Shown: positions 7,951-16,533, counted from the stretch's first letter. The stretch: DNA of 64,000 nt from Ensifer sp. LC11 (GCF_001695835.1 NZ_MBSO01000009.1:96437-160436), one strand, 5' to 3'. Translations and numbers: made by a program. The notes: generated by a model not told the origin, from the letters alone.

Positions 7951-8972
7951 CCTTCCCAGATCAGGTCCGGCGGTTTGTTGCCCTGCCAGTACCCACACAG
8001 ATAGCGTGACGTCGGGCGAGACAGTGCCTTGCCCAGCACCTGGAACGTATGACTGCGATTGCTCACCTGGCGGCAATCCTCGCGCCACGCGAGCTCGGCC
8101 ACGTACCAGTCGAAGTATTTCAACGAAAACCGATGGTGGATGCCGACATAGGCCCGCTGAACGCGTGAGAAGAAACTCTCGACCTGGTTGGTGTTCGTGC
8201 CATCGTCGGTCTGATAGGCCTTTGAGTGGTTGACGCGCTCCAGCTTGTTGAGGCCAGCCAGGTCGTTATAGCTGCCATGCTCGTCCGCGAAGACCGTTGC
8301 TTCCCGCGACACGTGATCCCGGACGGCCGCCCAGGCTGCGTTGCTGTCTTCGTCTCGGATGATCCGGGTAAACGTCTGGCCTCCCAGTCCGCGCTGGCGG
8401 ATCGCAAGAGCGCACAGACGCTTCATGTTCTGGTATTTCCTGAGGCGGCGATCAATGCGATCCTCGGCCTTATTCTCGGGACGGATGTGGCCGCCAGCGT
8501 ACTTGCCGTCAATCTCGACTTCGCCATCAAGCACTATCTCCTCCCTGCGCCATGCGATAGCCTCGCGCAGCTTCATGAGGAGTACCCAGGCCGTTTTGTA
8601 TTGGACGCCGATCTCACGCGAGAGCTGGAGCGCCGCCTTGCCTTTCACCGAGTTCGCCGAGAACCAGATGGCGATGAGCATCTTCTTGAAGCTCAGCTTG
8701 CGCGCGTGAAAGACCGTGCCTGAGGTGACGCTGAACACGGCCTTGCAGGTCTTCTCGGTGCATTTGAAGCGATTACGGCTCATCGTGTGGCAGCGCAACG
8801 TTCCGCACTTGGGGCAATAAGGCTCGCCCTCTGTCTCGTGCCAGCGCAGGCGCTTAAATCAGTTGTAGGCAGTCGTATCCCGCATCCTGGCGAGATCGAG
8901 CACCGTCAGCGTTCGGCACTCTGGCGAGAGCAGGAAGTGCTGGCCCTTGGGCGTGTCTTCGAGTTTCGCCAT
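7947..8972 (-). pseudogene. IS1595-family transposase with in-frame TGA at codon 38
   Basis: The frame read from ATG 8972 gives MAKLEDTPKGQHFLLSPECR..., then TGA (8859-8861) at codon 38 within TAYN*FKRLRW, then an intact remainder to TAA at 7947, 342 codons in all. After the stop come a zinc-ribbon (CPKCGTLRCH...KCTEKTCKAVF), the family core (FSANSVKGKAALQLSREIGVQYKTAW), and catalytic acidic positions in EVEIDGKYAGG, VFADEHGSYNDL and NQVESFFSRVQRAY. TGA probably replaced a Trp TGG. Gene finders may start after the stop and lose the N-terminal segment. A shortened or read-through product cannot be excluded, but the likeliest reading is a nonsense-inactivated transposase. Confidence 0.85.
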
Positions 8973-9102
8973 GGCTCAACCCCTCCGCGATCCGGAGGAA
9001 GGTCGGGCGTATTTCCAAGCCCCCGACCAAGACGCTGACAGCCAACACCGCAGCGTGGCGGCGATGGGCAATGGCGATGGTATCGATGGCGTTGAGGGTC
9101 AT
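8854..9102 (-). CDS. Possible small ORF upstream of and overlapping the transposase
   Basis: 82-codon frame starting ATG at 9102 with GGAG about six bases upstream; product begins MTLNAIDTIAIAHRRHAAVLAV and runs out of frame across the transposase start. The first 45 residues look protein-like with a hydrophobic patch; the rest is an out-of-frame reading of the transposase. It could be a leader peptide or simply chance. No family recognised. Confidence 0.25.
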   Translation of the reverse strand: MTLNAIDTIAIAHRRHAAVLAVSVLVGGLEIRPTFLRIAEGLSHGETRRHAQGPALPALARVPNADGARSRQDAGYDCLQLI

Positions 9103-9454
9103 GTTCAGGCTCCAGAAGTCGAGGGCAGGCACAGCGGATCGGCAGCCGAAAAGGCCGCGGGGAGATCAGAGCTGTATGCGTATCATCCTGAACATGATCC
9201 AGTTTCCTACCTGGATTTCCCGCAGGAGTCGATCGAGGGAAGTCCAAATGGTTAATTTTGACGAGAGATGGAAGGCCTTTTGCTGGCGATCCTGGCGATG
9301 CCCGCGACTGCTTTTTGACCCATTGCGGACACTACAGAATTGATCTGCAAATAGCTGAGATGGGGTCAAGAGAAGACTAGCAGCTTTTGAAGATGAAGAC
9401 CGCCAATGACAGACACTAGATGGAATGTGCCTTTCATCTGTCCTAAAGCTGCAA
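9103..9454. other. Non-coding interior of the IS element
   Basis: About 350 bases between the transposase side and the right-hand membrane ORF. Composition becomes clearly AT-richer from about 9240 rightward, in contrast to the rest of the window. No credible gene, hairpin or repeat seen. Confidence 0.5.
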
Positions 9455-9931
9455 TCAACCGCCATCGCGACTTCCGATGTAGCCGCCCCACTTGTCAAAC
9501 GCGTGGTACGTCGGTTCCTCGGCTTTTGCTTGCCGAAAATACCTACAGCTAATCTCATACTCAGAAGAATACTCTGTCCAGGATTCGCACCGGATCAGTC
9601 GGCCTTCGGTACTTCTATAGCCCTTATATTTCTGATTAAGGAATGCTTCGAAATACGGAATGCTCGGATTGAAGCTAATGCCAAGAACTATCCACACCAA
9701 CGTCCAAAGTGCTAGAATTCCCCCAATGGCGCATCCGACAAAGGACAGTCCTCGAAATAAGATTTTCAAGACTAGACCCCGAATCCAGTTGGCGATGGCC
9801 AACTCGTAGCACGCCTGACGGCGGCTTTGTAGGTTCGTATTCAAGCTCAATTTTCGGAATGAGGTCGATAGCTGACTTTCGTCAATACTTAGAAAGATGA
9901 CCGCTCTTGGCGCTTTCCGGACGAAGCACAA
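9455..9931 (-). CDS. Small membrane-protein ORF, IS passenger
   Basis: Up to 158 residues if the TTG at 9931 is used; no internal ATG and no clear ribosome site, so the start is uncertain and the ORF may be a fragment. Features: a strongly hydrophobic segment GLSFVGCAIGGILALWTLVWIVLGI around residues 62-86, flanked by polar regions, and a C-terminal Cys/Tyr/Ser-rich part (GRLIRCESWTEYSSEYEISCRYF). Base composition is AT-rich compared with the chromosome, in line with foreign cargo. It lies between the transposase and the right terminal repeat. Function unknown. Confidence 0.5.
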   Translation of the reverse strand: MCFVRKAPRAVIFLSIDESQLSTSFRKLSLNTNLQSRRQACYELAIANWIRGLVLKILFRGLSFVGCAIGGILALWTLVWIVLGISFNPSIPYFEAFLNQKYKGYRSTEGRLIRCESWTEYSSEYEISCRYFRQAKAEEPTYHAFDKWGGYIGSRDGG

Positions 9932-10033
9932 TTACGGCTCCCTCGCAACGTTGTCACTAGCGCGATCACGTCAGTGGCATTCACGGGGATGTGGCTGGAA
10001 TTTCTGTTCTAATTCAGAAGCGTAAGCCGCTTT

Positions 10034-10058
10034 TGGTGGTCTTTGCTACCTAATGGCG
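10034..10058 (-). repeat. Right terminal inverted repeat of the IS element
   Basis: Mirror of the left end (22 of 25 positions). On the plus strand it reads from TGGTGGTCTTTGCTACC and ends TAATGGCG, directly before the right target duplication. Confidence 0.85.
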
Positions 10059-10066
10059 AAGGAATG
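10059..10066. repeat. Target-site duplication, right copy
   Basis: AAGGAATG, identical to 7404-7411, directly outside the right terminal inverted repeat. Confidence 0.85.
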
Positions 10067-10413
10067 CGGGAGACTTGGCCTAGGACGAACGTCGAGCCAG
10101 CGACATACGGCAGGTGCCGTATTTCGACCCGGGAGAGGCCCGCCAAAATCGAGCATGGTTAAGGGAAATTTATGGTGCGACCACGCAATGACCGACGTCT
10201 ATGCGGTAGGGCGGTCGCCTTCAATTCGGATCCAGCGCGATCGGTAAAGATGTCACTACGAGCAAGCTAACAGCCAAACTGAGGCATCTGGTAGAGCGAG
10301 TTGGGCTAGGCGTCAGCAGTTCGCTGGGCGTCTCTGGACCGTCGTCGGCAACAGCAAGAAGGGCAGGCGCGCCTTCGGCCAGTGTGAGATGGTATCCATT
10401 TGCAGCGCCCGCC
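10067..10413. other. Intergenic, former upstream region of the small secreted gene
   Basis: About 350 bases without a credible gene. Before the IS insertion this stretch lay directly upstream of the minus-strand gene now at 7158-7373, so it probably holds that gene's original promoter. It contains an 18-bp palindrome, ATACGGC (10105-10111), spacer AGGT, GCCGTAT (10116-10122), which could be an operator or hairpin. Confidence 0.5.
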
Positions 10414-11199
10414 TCAGAGCCCCAGCCAGATCCTCAGCGGATGGGTCGGGTCGGCAAGCAGTCGGGCTGCAAGCGCGATCGAGACGATGACGAGCAGCGG
10501 CTTGATGATCTTGGCGCCCTTGGCCATGGCGTAGCGCGAGCCGACCTGTGCGCCCAGGAACTGGGCAAATCCCATCATCAGGCCGACCTTCCAGAGGATG
10601 GCGCCGAAGAAGAGGAAGACGGCGAAGGCGCCGATGTTGGAGCCGAAGTTCAGGAACTTTGTATGCGCGGTCGCCTTCAAGACGCCGAAGCCCGCGAGTG
10701 TGACGAAGCCGAGCATGAAGAAGGAACCGGTGCCGGGGCCGAAGACGCCGTCATAGAAACCGATCAGCGGCACCAGGGTGAGAGTGAAGACGAAAGGGGT
10801 AACGCGGCGGTGCTGGTCGACGTCGCCCATGTTCGGCTTCAGCCCGAAATAGATCGCGATGGCGATCAGCAGGAAGGGCAGGACCGCCTTCAAAACGTCG
10901 CCGGGAACAACGGTCGCGAGCAGCGCGCCCAAGATGGAACCCGCCGCCGACATTAGCGCCATCGGCAATTGCTCTTTCAGGTTCACATGCCCACGCCTGG
11001 CATAGGAAAGGCTTGCCGAGCCGGAGCCGAAGAGTGCCTGCAGCTTGTTGGTGCCGAGCGTCTGCAGCGGCGGGATGCCGGCGATCAGCATGGCGGGAAT
11101 GGTGATCATGCCGCCACCACCGGCAATCGAATCGATGAAGCCGGCAATGAAGGCGGCCACGAACAGGAAGACGAGCAGGTGGAAAGCGAGATCTTGCAC
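10414..11199 (-). CDS. TauE/SafE (TSUP) family membrane exporter
   Basis: 261-residue inner-membrane protein with about eight hydrophobic segments, of the TauE/SafE/YfcA superfamily linked to sulfite, organosulfonate or other anion transport. The family signature FIAGFIDSIAGGGGMITIPAML is near the N-terminus, and the second half repeats it in GFYDGVFGPGTGSFFMLGFV, the two-fold internal repeat expected. The start is a GTG with no strong ribosome site, so a slightly different start is possible. Transcribed away from the cob genes to its right. Substrate not deducible. Confidence 0.9.
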   Translation of the reverse strand: MQDLAFHLLVFLFVAAFIAGFIDSIAGGGGMITIPAMLIAGIPPLQTLGTNKLQALFGSGSASLSYARRGHVNLKEQLPMALMSAAGSILGALLATVVPGDVLKAVLPFLLIAIAIYFGLKPNMGDVDQHRRVTPFVFTLTLVPLIGFYDGVFGPGTGSFFMLGFVTLAGFGVLKATAHTKFLNFGSNIGAFAVFLFFGAILWKVGLMMGFAQFLGAQVGSRYAMAKGAKIIKPLLVIVSIALAARLLADPTHPLRIWLGL

Positions 11200-11650
11200 G
11201 GAGGGGACTCGGGGGATGACGGGAATGAGGCGGGCGTTTACGCCTTGTGTCAGAGCGTGAGGCGAAATGCAAAGGCTTCCGTCCGGTGACGCCTTCTGCG
11301 CTCGCGAAGGAGGGTTTAATCTCTCGAAGAATCAGCGACTTCTCGTGAGTCGCTGCAAATCCGGTTGGCGGTCGGGCGATCGTCGCTGTTCCCGTTTTTT
11401 ACTGGCGCGAGCAGAGCCGTGATCGTCCCCAAACGCGACATCGTCATGGCGCAATCCGGTTTGACCGGCTCTGCCGGCTCCGGTAAAAATGACGAATATG
11501 CGACGGCGTCCGTTTCGGCGGACTGAAAGAGCGTCCGGTGCGGCCGACCCAGTCAGGGGGCCCTCAACCGGTGCTGTCCAGATCGGCCCAGGAACGCTTT
11601 GTTCCGGCCGGCGCTTCGTTAAGGAAAACCGACGAAGGGAGCCGGCCACC
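11200..11650. other. Divergent intergenic region before cobE
   Basis: About 450 bases between the TauE-like gene and cobE, probably carrying both promoters. I looked for the conserved B12-box of cobalamin riboswitches on both strands and did not see it. The GAAGGGAG at about 11634 is the cobE ribosome site. No gene recognised. Confidence 0.5.
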
Positions 11651-12118
11651 GTGCCATCGGTCAAGGGGTCAAAGCAATTCCAGCAAACGTGCGAAGCGGC
11701 CCTTGTACTGGGGCTCGGTTGCGAGCGTGGCACGCTGCCTGAGGACATGATTGCGCTCGCCAAGCGCGCCTTGGCTGACGCTGGCGCCAGTGCTCACGAC
11801 CTGCGACTGGTCGCCTCGCTCGATGCCCGCGCCGAAGAGCCGGCCATCCTTGCCGCCGCCCGACATTTCTCCGTTCCCGCCGTGTTTTACGATGCGGCCA
11901 CGCTCGAGGCTGAGGCTTCCCGGCTGGTAAATCCCTCCGAGATCGTCTTTGCCTATACGGGTTGCCATGGTGTTGCCGAAGGTGCGGCCCTCGTCGGTGC
12001 CGGCCGCGACGCCGTGCTGATCGTGCCGAAAATCACCTCGGCGCAGGCAACGGCGGCGATTGCCGGCCCGGCGCTGGCCGGTGCGCAGCGGCACAGTACA
12101 GAAGCGGAGCGCCGCTGA
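11651..12118 (+). CDS. cobE: Cobalamin biosynthesis protein CobE
   Basis: 155-residue protein of the CobE / CbiG C-terminal domain family, which acts in the aerobic corrin pathway, with an ill-defined role in handling intermediates. Typical pattern: an N-terminal VLGLGCERGTLPEDMIALAKRAL (glycine-rich, conserved in CbiG-C), then SLDARAEEPAILAAARHFSVPAVFYDAATLEA and a C-terminal VAEGAALVGAGRDAVLIVPK. GTG at 11651 chosen because GAAGGGAG lies upstream and the frame before it is not family-like. It is followed after 128 bases by cobA, and the run cobE-cobA-cobB-cobC-cobD forms one unit. Confidence 0.9.
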   Translation: MPSVKGSKQFQQTCEAALVLGLGCERGTLPEDMIALAKRALADAGASAHDLRLVASLDARAEEPAILAAARHFSVPAVFYDAATLEAEASRLVNPSEIVFAYTGCHGVAEGAALVGAGRDAVLIVPKITSAQATAAIAGPALAGAQRHSTEAERR

Positions 12119-12246
12119 TGTGTGCTTATGTTGTTGAATTGAATCAATCTTTTGCCCGGCTTTCCTCGCATGTGGAATCCGGTCTTTCGCAAAACGTAAC
12201 AACAGGCATCACGAGACGGTGCCGGTGTTCAGATGAGGCAGCACGC

Positions 12247-13089
12247 ATGACCGACGACTTTTTTGCCGGATTACCGGCGCTTGAGAAAGGTGCGGTCTGG
12301 CTGGTCGGCGCCGGGCCCGGTGATCCCGGCCTTCTGACGCTGCACGCGGCCAATGCGCTGCGCCAGGCGGATGTGATCGTGCACGACGCGCTGGTCAACG
12401 AGGATTGTCTCAAGCTTGCGCGGCCAGGCGCTGTTTTCGAGTTCGCGGGCAAACGCGGCGGCAAGCCGTCGCCGAAGCAGCGCGACATCTCGCTCCGGCT
12501 GGTGGAACTGGCGCGCGCCGGCAACCGCGTGCTGCGGCTGAAGGGCGGCGACCCCTTCGTCTTCGGCCGCGGCGGCGAGGAGGCGCTGACGCTGGTCGAG
12601 CACCAGGTGCCCTTCCGCATCGTGCCCGGCATCACCGCCGGCATCGGCGGGCTTGCCTATGCCGGCATTCCGGTGACGCACCGCGAGGTCAATCACGCGG
12701 TCACCTTCCTCACCGGCCACGATTCCTCGGGTCTCGTTCCCGACCGGATCAACTGGCAGGGGATTGCCAGCGGCTCGCCCGTGATCGTCATGTACATGGC
12801 GATGAAACATATCGGCGCGATCACCGCCAATCTCATTGCGGGGGGCCGTTCGCCGGACGAGCCGGTCGCCTTCGTCTGCAATGCGGCGACGGCGAACCAG
12901 ACGGTGCTGGAAACGACGCTGTCGCGCGCCGAAGCCGATGTCGAGGCCGCCGGGCTCGAACCGCCGGCGATCGTCGTCGTCGGCGAGGTGGTGCGGCTTC
13001 GCGCAGCGCTCGACTGGATCGGCGCGCTCGATGGGCGAAAGCTTGCTGCCGACCCCTTCGCCAATCGCATTCTCAGGAACCCGGCATGA
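12247..13089 (+). CDS. cobA: Uroporphyrinogen-III C-methyltransferase (SUMT) CobA
   Basis: Methylates uroporphyrinogen III at C-2 and C-7 with SAM to make precorrin-2, the entry step to the corrin branch. 280 residues. The glycine-rich SAM motif VGAGPGDPGLLT is at residues 20-31, followed by KGGDPFVFGRGGEE near 100 and the late PAIVVVGEVV near 250, all standard for SUMT. No siroheme dehydrogenase domain is attached, so this is the stand-alone cobalamin type. The ATG at 12247 is preceded by a weak ribosome site. Its TGA overlaps the cobB ATG (ATGA), indicating coupling. Confidence 0.96.
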   Translation: MTDDFFAGLPALEKGAVWLVGAGPGDPGLLTLHAANALRQADVIVHDALVNEDCLKLARPGAVFEFAGKRGGKPSPKQRDISLRLVELARAGNRVLRLKGGDPFVFGRGGEEALTLVEHQVPFRIVPGITAGIGGLAYAGIPVTHREVNHAVTFLTGHDSSGLVPDRINWQGIASGSPVIVMYMAMKHIGAITANLIAGGRSPDEPVAFVCNAATANQTVLETTLSRAEADVEAAGLEPPAIVVVGEVVRLRAALDWIGALDGRKLAADPFANRILRNPA

Positions 13090-14390
13090 GCGGAATGCTG
13101 ATCGCAGCACCTTCGTCGGGCTCCGGCAAGACGACGGTCACGCTCGGGCTGATGCGGGCGCTGAGGAAGCGCGGTGTCGCGCTTGCGCCGGGCAAGGCGG
13201 GTCCTGACTATATCGATCCCGCCTTCCATGCGGCTGCGACCGGCGAACCCTGCTTCAACTTCGATCCCTGGGCGATGCGGCCCGAACTCCTGCGCGCGAA
13301 CGCCTCGCATGCGGCTGCCGGTGGTCGTACGCTGATCGTCGAGGCGATGATGGGGCTGCATGACGGGGCGGCTGACGGTACCGGCGCGCCGGCTGATCTT
13401 GCCGCAGCGCTGAACCTTGCCGTCATTCTCGTCGTCGATTGCGCCCGTTTGTCCCATTCGGTGGCAGCGATGGTGCGCGGTTATGCGGATCACCGCGACG
13501 ACATCCGCGTCGTCGGCGTCGTCCTCAACAAGGTCGGCAGCGACCGGCATGAGAAGATGCTGAGGGATGCGCTTGATCGGGTGCGGATGCCGGTTTTCGG
13601 CGTGCTCAGGCAAGACAGCGCGCTCGCCTTGCCGGAGCGCCATCTCGGCCTCGTGCAGGCGGGCGAACACGGCGCGCTCGAAGTGTTCATCGAGGCCGCG
13701 GCTCAGCGGGTCGAGGCCGCTTGCGATCTCGACGCGATCCGTCGGGCGGCAACAATCTTCCGCGAAGACCCGGCTCCGGCGCATGTCGAACGGCTGCAGC
13801 CGCTCGGCCAGCGCATTGCCGTGGCACGCGATATCGCCTTTGCCTTCAGCTATGAGCACCTGCTGTTCGGCTGGCGTGGGCGCGGGGCCGAGATCTCGTT
13901 CTTCTCGCCGTTGGCGGATGAGGCGCCCGATCCGGCGGCCGATGCCATCTATCTGCCGGGCGGCTATCCGGAGCTGCATGCCGGGCGACTGAGCACCGCT
14001 TCGACCTTCCGCACCAGCCTGCATTCAGCAGCCGAACGCGGCGCCCGGATCTTCGGCGAATGCGGCGGCTACATGGTGCTTGGCGAAGGGCTTGTCGCCG
14101 CTGATGGAGCGCGCTACGAGATGCTCGGCCTGCTGCCGCTGGTAACCAGTTTTGCCGAGCGCAGGCGGCACCTCGGCTATCGCCGCGTCGTGCCTGTCGA
14201 CAACGCCTTTTTCGATGGACCCATGACGGCGCACGAATTCCACTATGCGACCATCGTCGCCGAAGGTGCTGCCGATCGGCTGTTTTCGGTGAGCGACGCC
14301 GCCGGTGACGACCTTGGCCATGCGGGCCTGAGATGCGGCAATGTTGCCGGTTCCTTCATGCACCTCATCGACCTGGCGACGCGATCATGA
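13086..14390 (+). CDS. cobB: Hydrogenobyrinic acid a,c-diamide synthase CobB
   Basis: Glutamine-dependent amidotransferase that amidates carboxyls a and c of hydrogenobyrinic acid using ATP. 434 residues. The N-terminal dethiobiotin-synthetase-like ATP domain has P-loop AAPSSGSGKTTVT (residues 7-19) and KAGPDYIDPAFH; the C-terminal class I glutaminase-like domain has the nucleophile in FGECGGYMVLGEG (Cys near 326) and a late His in GSFMHLIDL. It overlaps both neighbours by ATGA, so cobA-cobB-cobC are translationally coupled. Identity is firm from motifs and context. Confidence 0.96.
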   Translation: MSGMLIAAPSSGSGKTTVTLGLMRALRKRGVALAPGKAGPDYIDPAFHAAATGEPCFNFDPWAMRPELLRANASHAAAGGRTLIVEAMMGLHDGAADGTGAPADLAAALNLAVILVVDCARLSHSVAAMVRGYADHRDDIRVVGVVLNKVGSDRHEKMLRDALDRVRMPVFGVLRQDSALALPERHLGLVQAGEHGALEVFIEAAAQRVEAACDLDAIRRAATIFREDPAPAHVERLQPLGQRIAVARDIAFAFSYEHLLFGWRGRGAEISFFSPLADEAPDPAADAIYLPGGYPELHAGRLSTASTFRTSLHSAAERGARIFGECGGYMVLGEGLVAADGARYEMLGLLPLVTSFAERRRHLGYRRVVPVDNAFFDGPMTAHEFHYATIVAEGAADRLFSVSDAAGDDLGHAGLRCGNVAGSFMHLIDLATRS

Positions 14391-15412
14391 GCGTACCGAT
14401 CGTTCATGGTGGCGGCATCACCGAGGCCGCTGCCCGCTACGGCGGGCGTCTCGAAGACTGGCTCGATCTGTCGACCGGCATCAACCCGTGCCCGGTCGCC
14501 TTGCCCGAAGTGCCCGAGCGTGCCTGGCACCGGCTGCCCGACCGTCAGACGGTGGACGATGCGCGACTGGCAGCCTCGCAATATTACCGCACGAATGGCG
14601 CACTGCCTTTGCCGGTGCCCGGCACCCAATCGGCAATCCAGCTGCTGCCGCGGCTCGTGCAGTTCCACCAAGGCGGTGTGGCCCAGACCGGCAGCCGCGT
14701 TGCGGTCTTTGGGCCGACCTATGGCGAATATGCGCGCGTGCTTTCTGCAGCGGGTCTTGCAGTCGACCGGATCGGCGATGCCAGTGCGCTCACCGCCGAG
14801 CACGGCTTGGCGATCGTGGTCAATCCCAACAACCCGACGGGCCGCGCCTTTGCGCCTGCGGACATTCTCGCGATGGCCGCGAGGCTGAAGGCTCAAGGCG
14901 GGTTGCTGCTCGTGGACGAGGCCTTTGGCGACCTTGAGCCGGCGTTGAGTGTCGCCGGCCATGTACGCGGTGAGGGCAACCTCGTCGTCTTCCGTTCCTT
15001 CGGCAAGTTCTTCGGGCTCGCCGGTCTGCGTCTCGGTTTCGTCGTCGCGCCGGAGCCGATGTTGGCCGCATTTGCCGACTGGCTCGGCCCCTGGGCCGTA
15101 TCCGGCCCGGCGCTGACGATTTCGACGGCGCTCATGCAGGGCGACACGAAGGCGATAGCGGCGGGCATCTTGGAACGGCGCGCCGGCCTCGATGCGGTGC
15201 TCGATGGGGCAGGGATAGCCCGGATCGGCGGCACAGGGCTCTTCGTGCTCATCGAGCATCCGCGGGCGGCACGGCTGCACGAAAAGCTGTGCGAAGCGTA
15301 TATTCTGACGCGCAGGTTCGACTATGCGCCGACGTGGCTTCGGATCGGGCTTGCGCCGGATAGGGCAGGCGACCGGCGGCTGGCGGATGCTCTGGCCCGC
15401 ATGGAGTGTTGA
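14387..15412 (+). CDS. cobC: Threonine-phosphate decarboxylase-type protein CobC
   Basis: PLP-dependent aminotransferase-fold enzyme of the CobC/CobD(Salmonella) family, which supplies the aminopropanol linker of B12 by decarboxylating L-threonine phosphate. 341 residues. Visible motifs are the aspartate-aminotransferase substrate loop NPNNPTGR near residue 145, LLLVDEAFGDLEP, and the Schiff-base lysine in FRSFGKFFGLAGLRLG near residue 206. It starts within the cobB stop and ends directly against cobD (TGA then GTG). Naming follows the Pseudomonas denitrificans/rhizobial convention. Confidence 0.93.
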   Translation: MSVPIVHGGGITEAAARYGGRLEDWLDLSTGINPCPVALPEVPERAWHRLPDRQTVDDARLAASQYYRTNGALPLPVPGTQSAIQLLPRLVQFHQGGVAQTGSRVAVFGPTYGEYARVLSAAGLAVDRIGDASALTAEHGLAIVVNPNNPTGRAFAPADILAMAARLKAQGGLLLVDEAFGDLEPALSVAGHVRGEGNLVVFRSFGKFFGLAGLRLGFVVAPEPMLAAFADWLGPWAVSGPALTISTALMQGDTKAIAAGILERRAGLDAVLDGAGIARIGGTGLFVLIEHPRAARLHEKLCEAYILTRRFDYAPTWLRIGLAPDRAGDRRLADALARMEC

Positions 15413-16384
15413 GTGTCGGAGACCATCCTTCTCATCCTCGCGCTGGCGCTGGTGATCGACCGCATCGTCGGCGATCCGGATTGGCTGTGGGCGCGCATGC
15501 CCCATCCCGTGGTGTTCTTTGGCAAGGCGATCGGCTTTCTCGACACGCGGCTGAACCGGGAAGGCCTGGAGGCTGCCGCACTCAAGCTTCGTGGCGTCAT
15601 AACGATCGTTCTGCTGCTGGCCTTGAGCGCCTGGCTCGGTCTCATCCTGCATCGCCTCCTTGCGGGCTTTGGCCCGGTCGGCTTTCTGCTGGAGGCGGTG
15701 CTCGTTGCCGTCTTTCTGGCGCAGAAGAGCCTTGCCGATCACGTGGGTCGCGTCGCCGAAGGCTTGCGCCGTGGCGGCCTTGAAGGCGGACGCGCCGCGG
15801 TCTCGATGATCGTTGGCCGCGATCCGAAGACGCTCGACGAGCCGGCGGTCTGCCGCGCGGCGATCGAAAGCCTCGCCGAGAATTTTTCCGACGGCGTCGT
15901 GGCTCCAGCCTTCTGGTACGCTGTTTTCGGTCTCCCGGGCCTTTTTGCCTACAAGATGCTGAACACGGCCGATTCGATGATCGGCCACAAGTCGCCGAAG
16001 TATCTGCAATTCGGCTGGGCCTCGGCCCGGCTCGACGATCTCGCCAACCTGCCGGCAGCAAGGCTTTCGATTCTGTTGATCGCCGCCGGGGCGCTTTTTC
16101 ACCGTGGCGCGGGCGCCGCAAAGGACGCGCTGACGGTTGCGCTGCGTGACCACGGCCTGCACCGCTCGCCGAATTCAGGCTGGCCGGAAGCGGCCATGGC
16201 CGGCGCGCTCGACCTGCAGCTTGCCGGCCCGCGCATCTATGGCGGCGTCAAGGTCAGCGAGCCGATGATCAACGGTCCGGGTCGCGCGGTGGCGACCAGC
16301 GAAGACATCGATGCGGGGATTGCTGTATTTTATGGCGCCTGCACGGTGATGACGCTTGCCGTTGTTGTCGTCGCAATGATTTGA
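15413..16384 (+). CDS. cobD: Adenosylcobinamide-phosphate synthase CobD (CbiB)
   Basis: Membrane enzyme that attaches the aminopropanol (or its phosphate) to adenosylcobyric acid. 323 residues with several hydrophobic segments and the family motifs DRIVGDPDWLWARMPHPVVFFGKAI (N-terminus), AIESLAENFSDGVVAPAFWY and YKMLNTADSMIGHKSPKY (middle), and LHRSPNSGWPEAAMAGAL. The GTG start abuts the cobC stop with no gap, so it depends on coupled translation. It is the last gene of the cobE-A-B-C-D run. Confidence 0.95.
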   Translation: MSETILLILALALVIDRIVGDPDWLWARMPHPVVFFGKAIGFLDTRLNREGLEAAALKLRGVITIVLLLALSAWLGLILHRLLAGFGPVGFLLEAVLVAVFLAQKSLADHVGRVAEGLRRGGLEGGRAAVSMIVGRDPKTLDEPAVCRAAIESLAENFSDGVVAPAFWYAVFGLPGLFAYKMLNTADSMIGHKSPKYLQFGWASARLDDLANLPAARLSILLIAAGALFHRGAGAAKDALTVALRDHGLHRSPNSGWPEAAMAGALDLQLAGPRIYGGVKVSEPMINGPGRAVATSEDIDAGIAVFYGACTVMTLAVVVVAMI

Positions 16385-16533
16385 TCGCAGAAAGCCTTCC
16401 AGTCCTCGCGAAATTGACCTTCGCATTAAGACTTTGCTTTCCATATGTATTAAGATCGTATCATATTCGACCAGTTATTCTCTTGGGACGTCTGGTTCCA
16501 CCGGTAAGTGTTCGTTTTCCCGGAGAGAGAAGC

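Larger units (their letters stand above)
7412..10058. mobile_element. Complete IS1595-type insertion element with passenger ORFs
   Basis: 2647-bp element. Left end 7412-7436 begins CGGCATTAGGTAGCAAA; right end 10034-10058, read inward on the minus strand, begins CGCCATTAGGTAGCAAA. The 25-bp ends match at 22 positions. Both are flanked by the perfect 8-bp repeat AAGGAATG. Inside are a plus-strand coiled-coil protein gene, a minus-strand IS1595-family transposase with an internal stop, and a minus-strand membrane-protein ORF near the right end. IS1595-family elements usually have 8-bp duplications, and some subgroups carry passenger genes (family knowledge). The element is longer than a simple IS1595 copy (about 1 kb). 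Confidence 0.85.

Noticed and set aside
8859..8861. Selenocysteine or programmed recoding at the transposase TGA
   Set aside because: No SECIS-like stem was seen after the codon and the family has no known recoding at this place; a plain nonsense mutation is simpler.
11200..12246. Cobalamin riboswitch before cobE or cobA
   Set aside because: I scanned by eye for the conserved B12-box and the GCCACTG element on both strands and did not find them. A covariance-model search would be decisive.
12693..16162. Long minus-strand frames across cobA-cobD (443 and 639 codons)
   Set aside because: Composition-driven shadows without motifs or ribosome sites.
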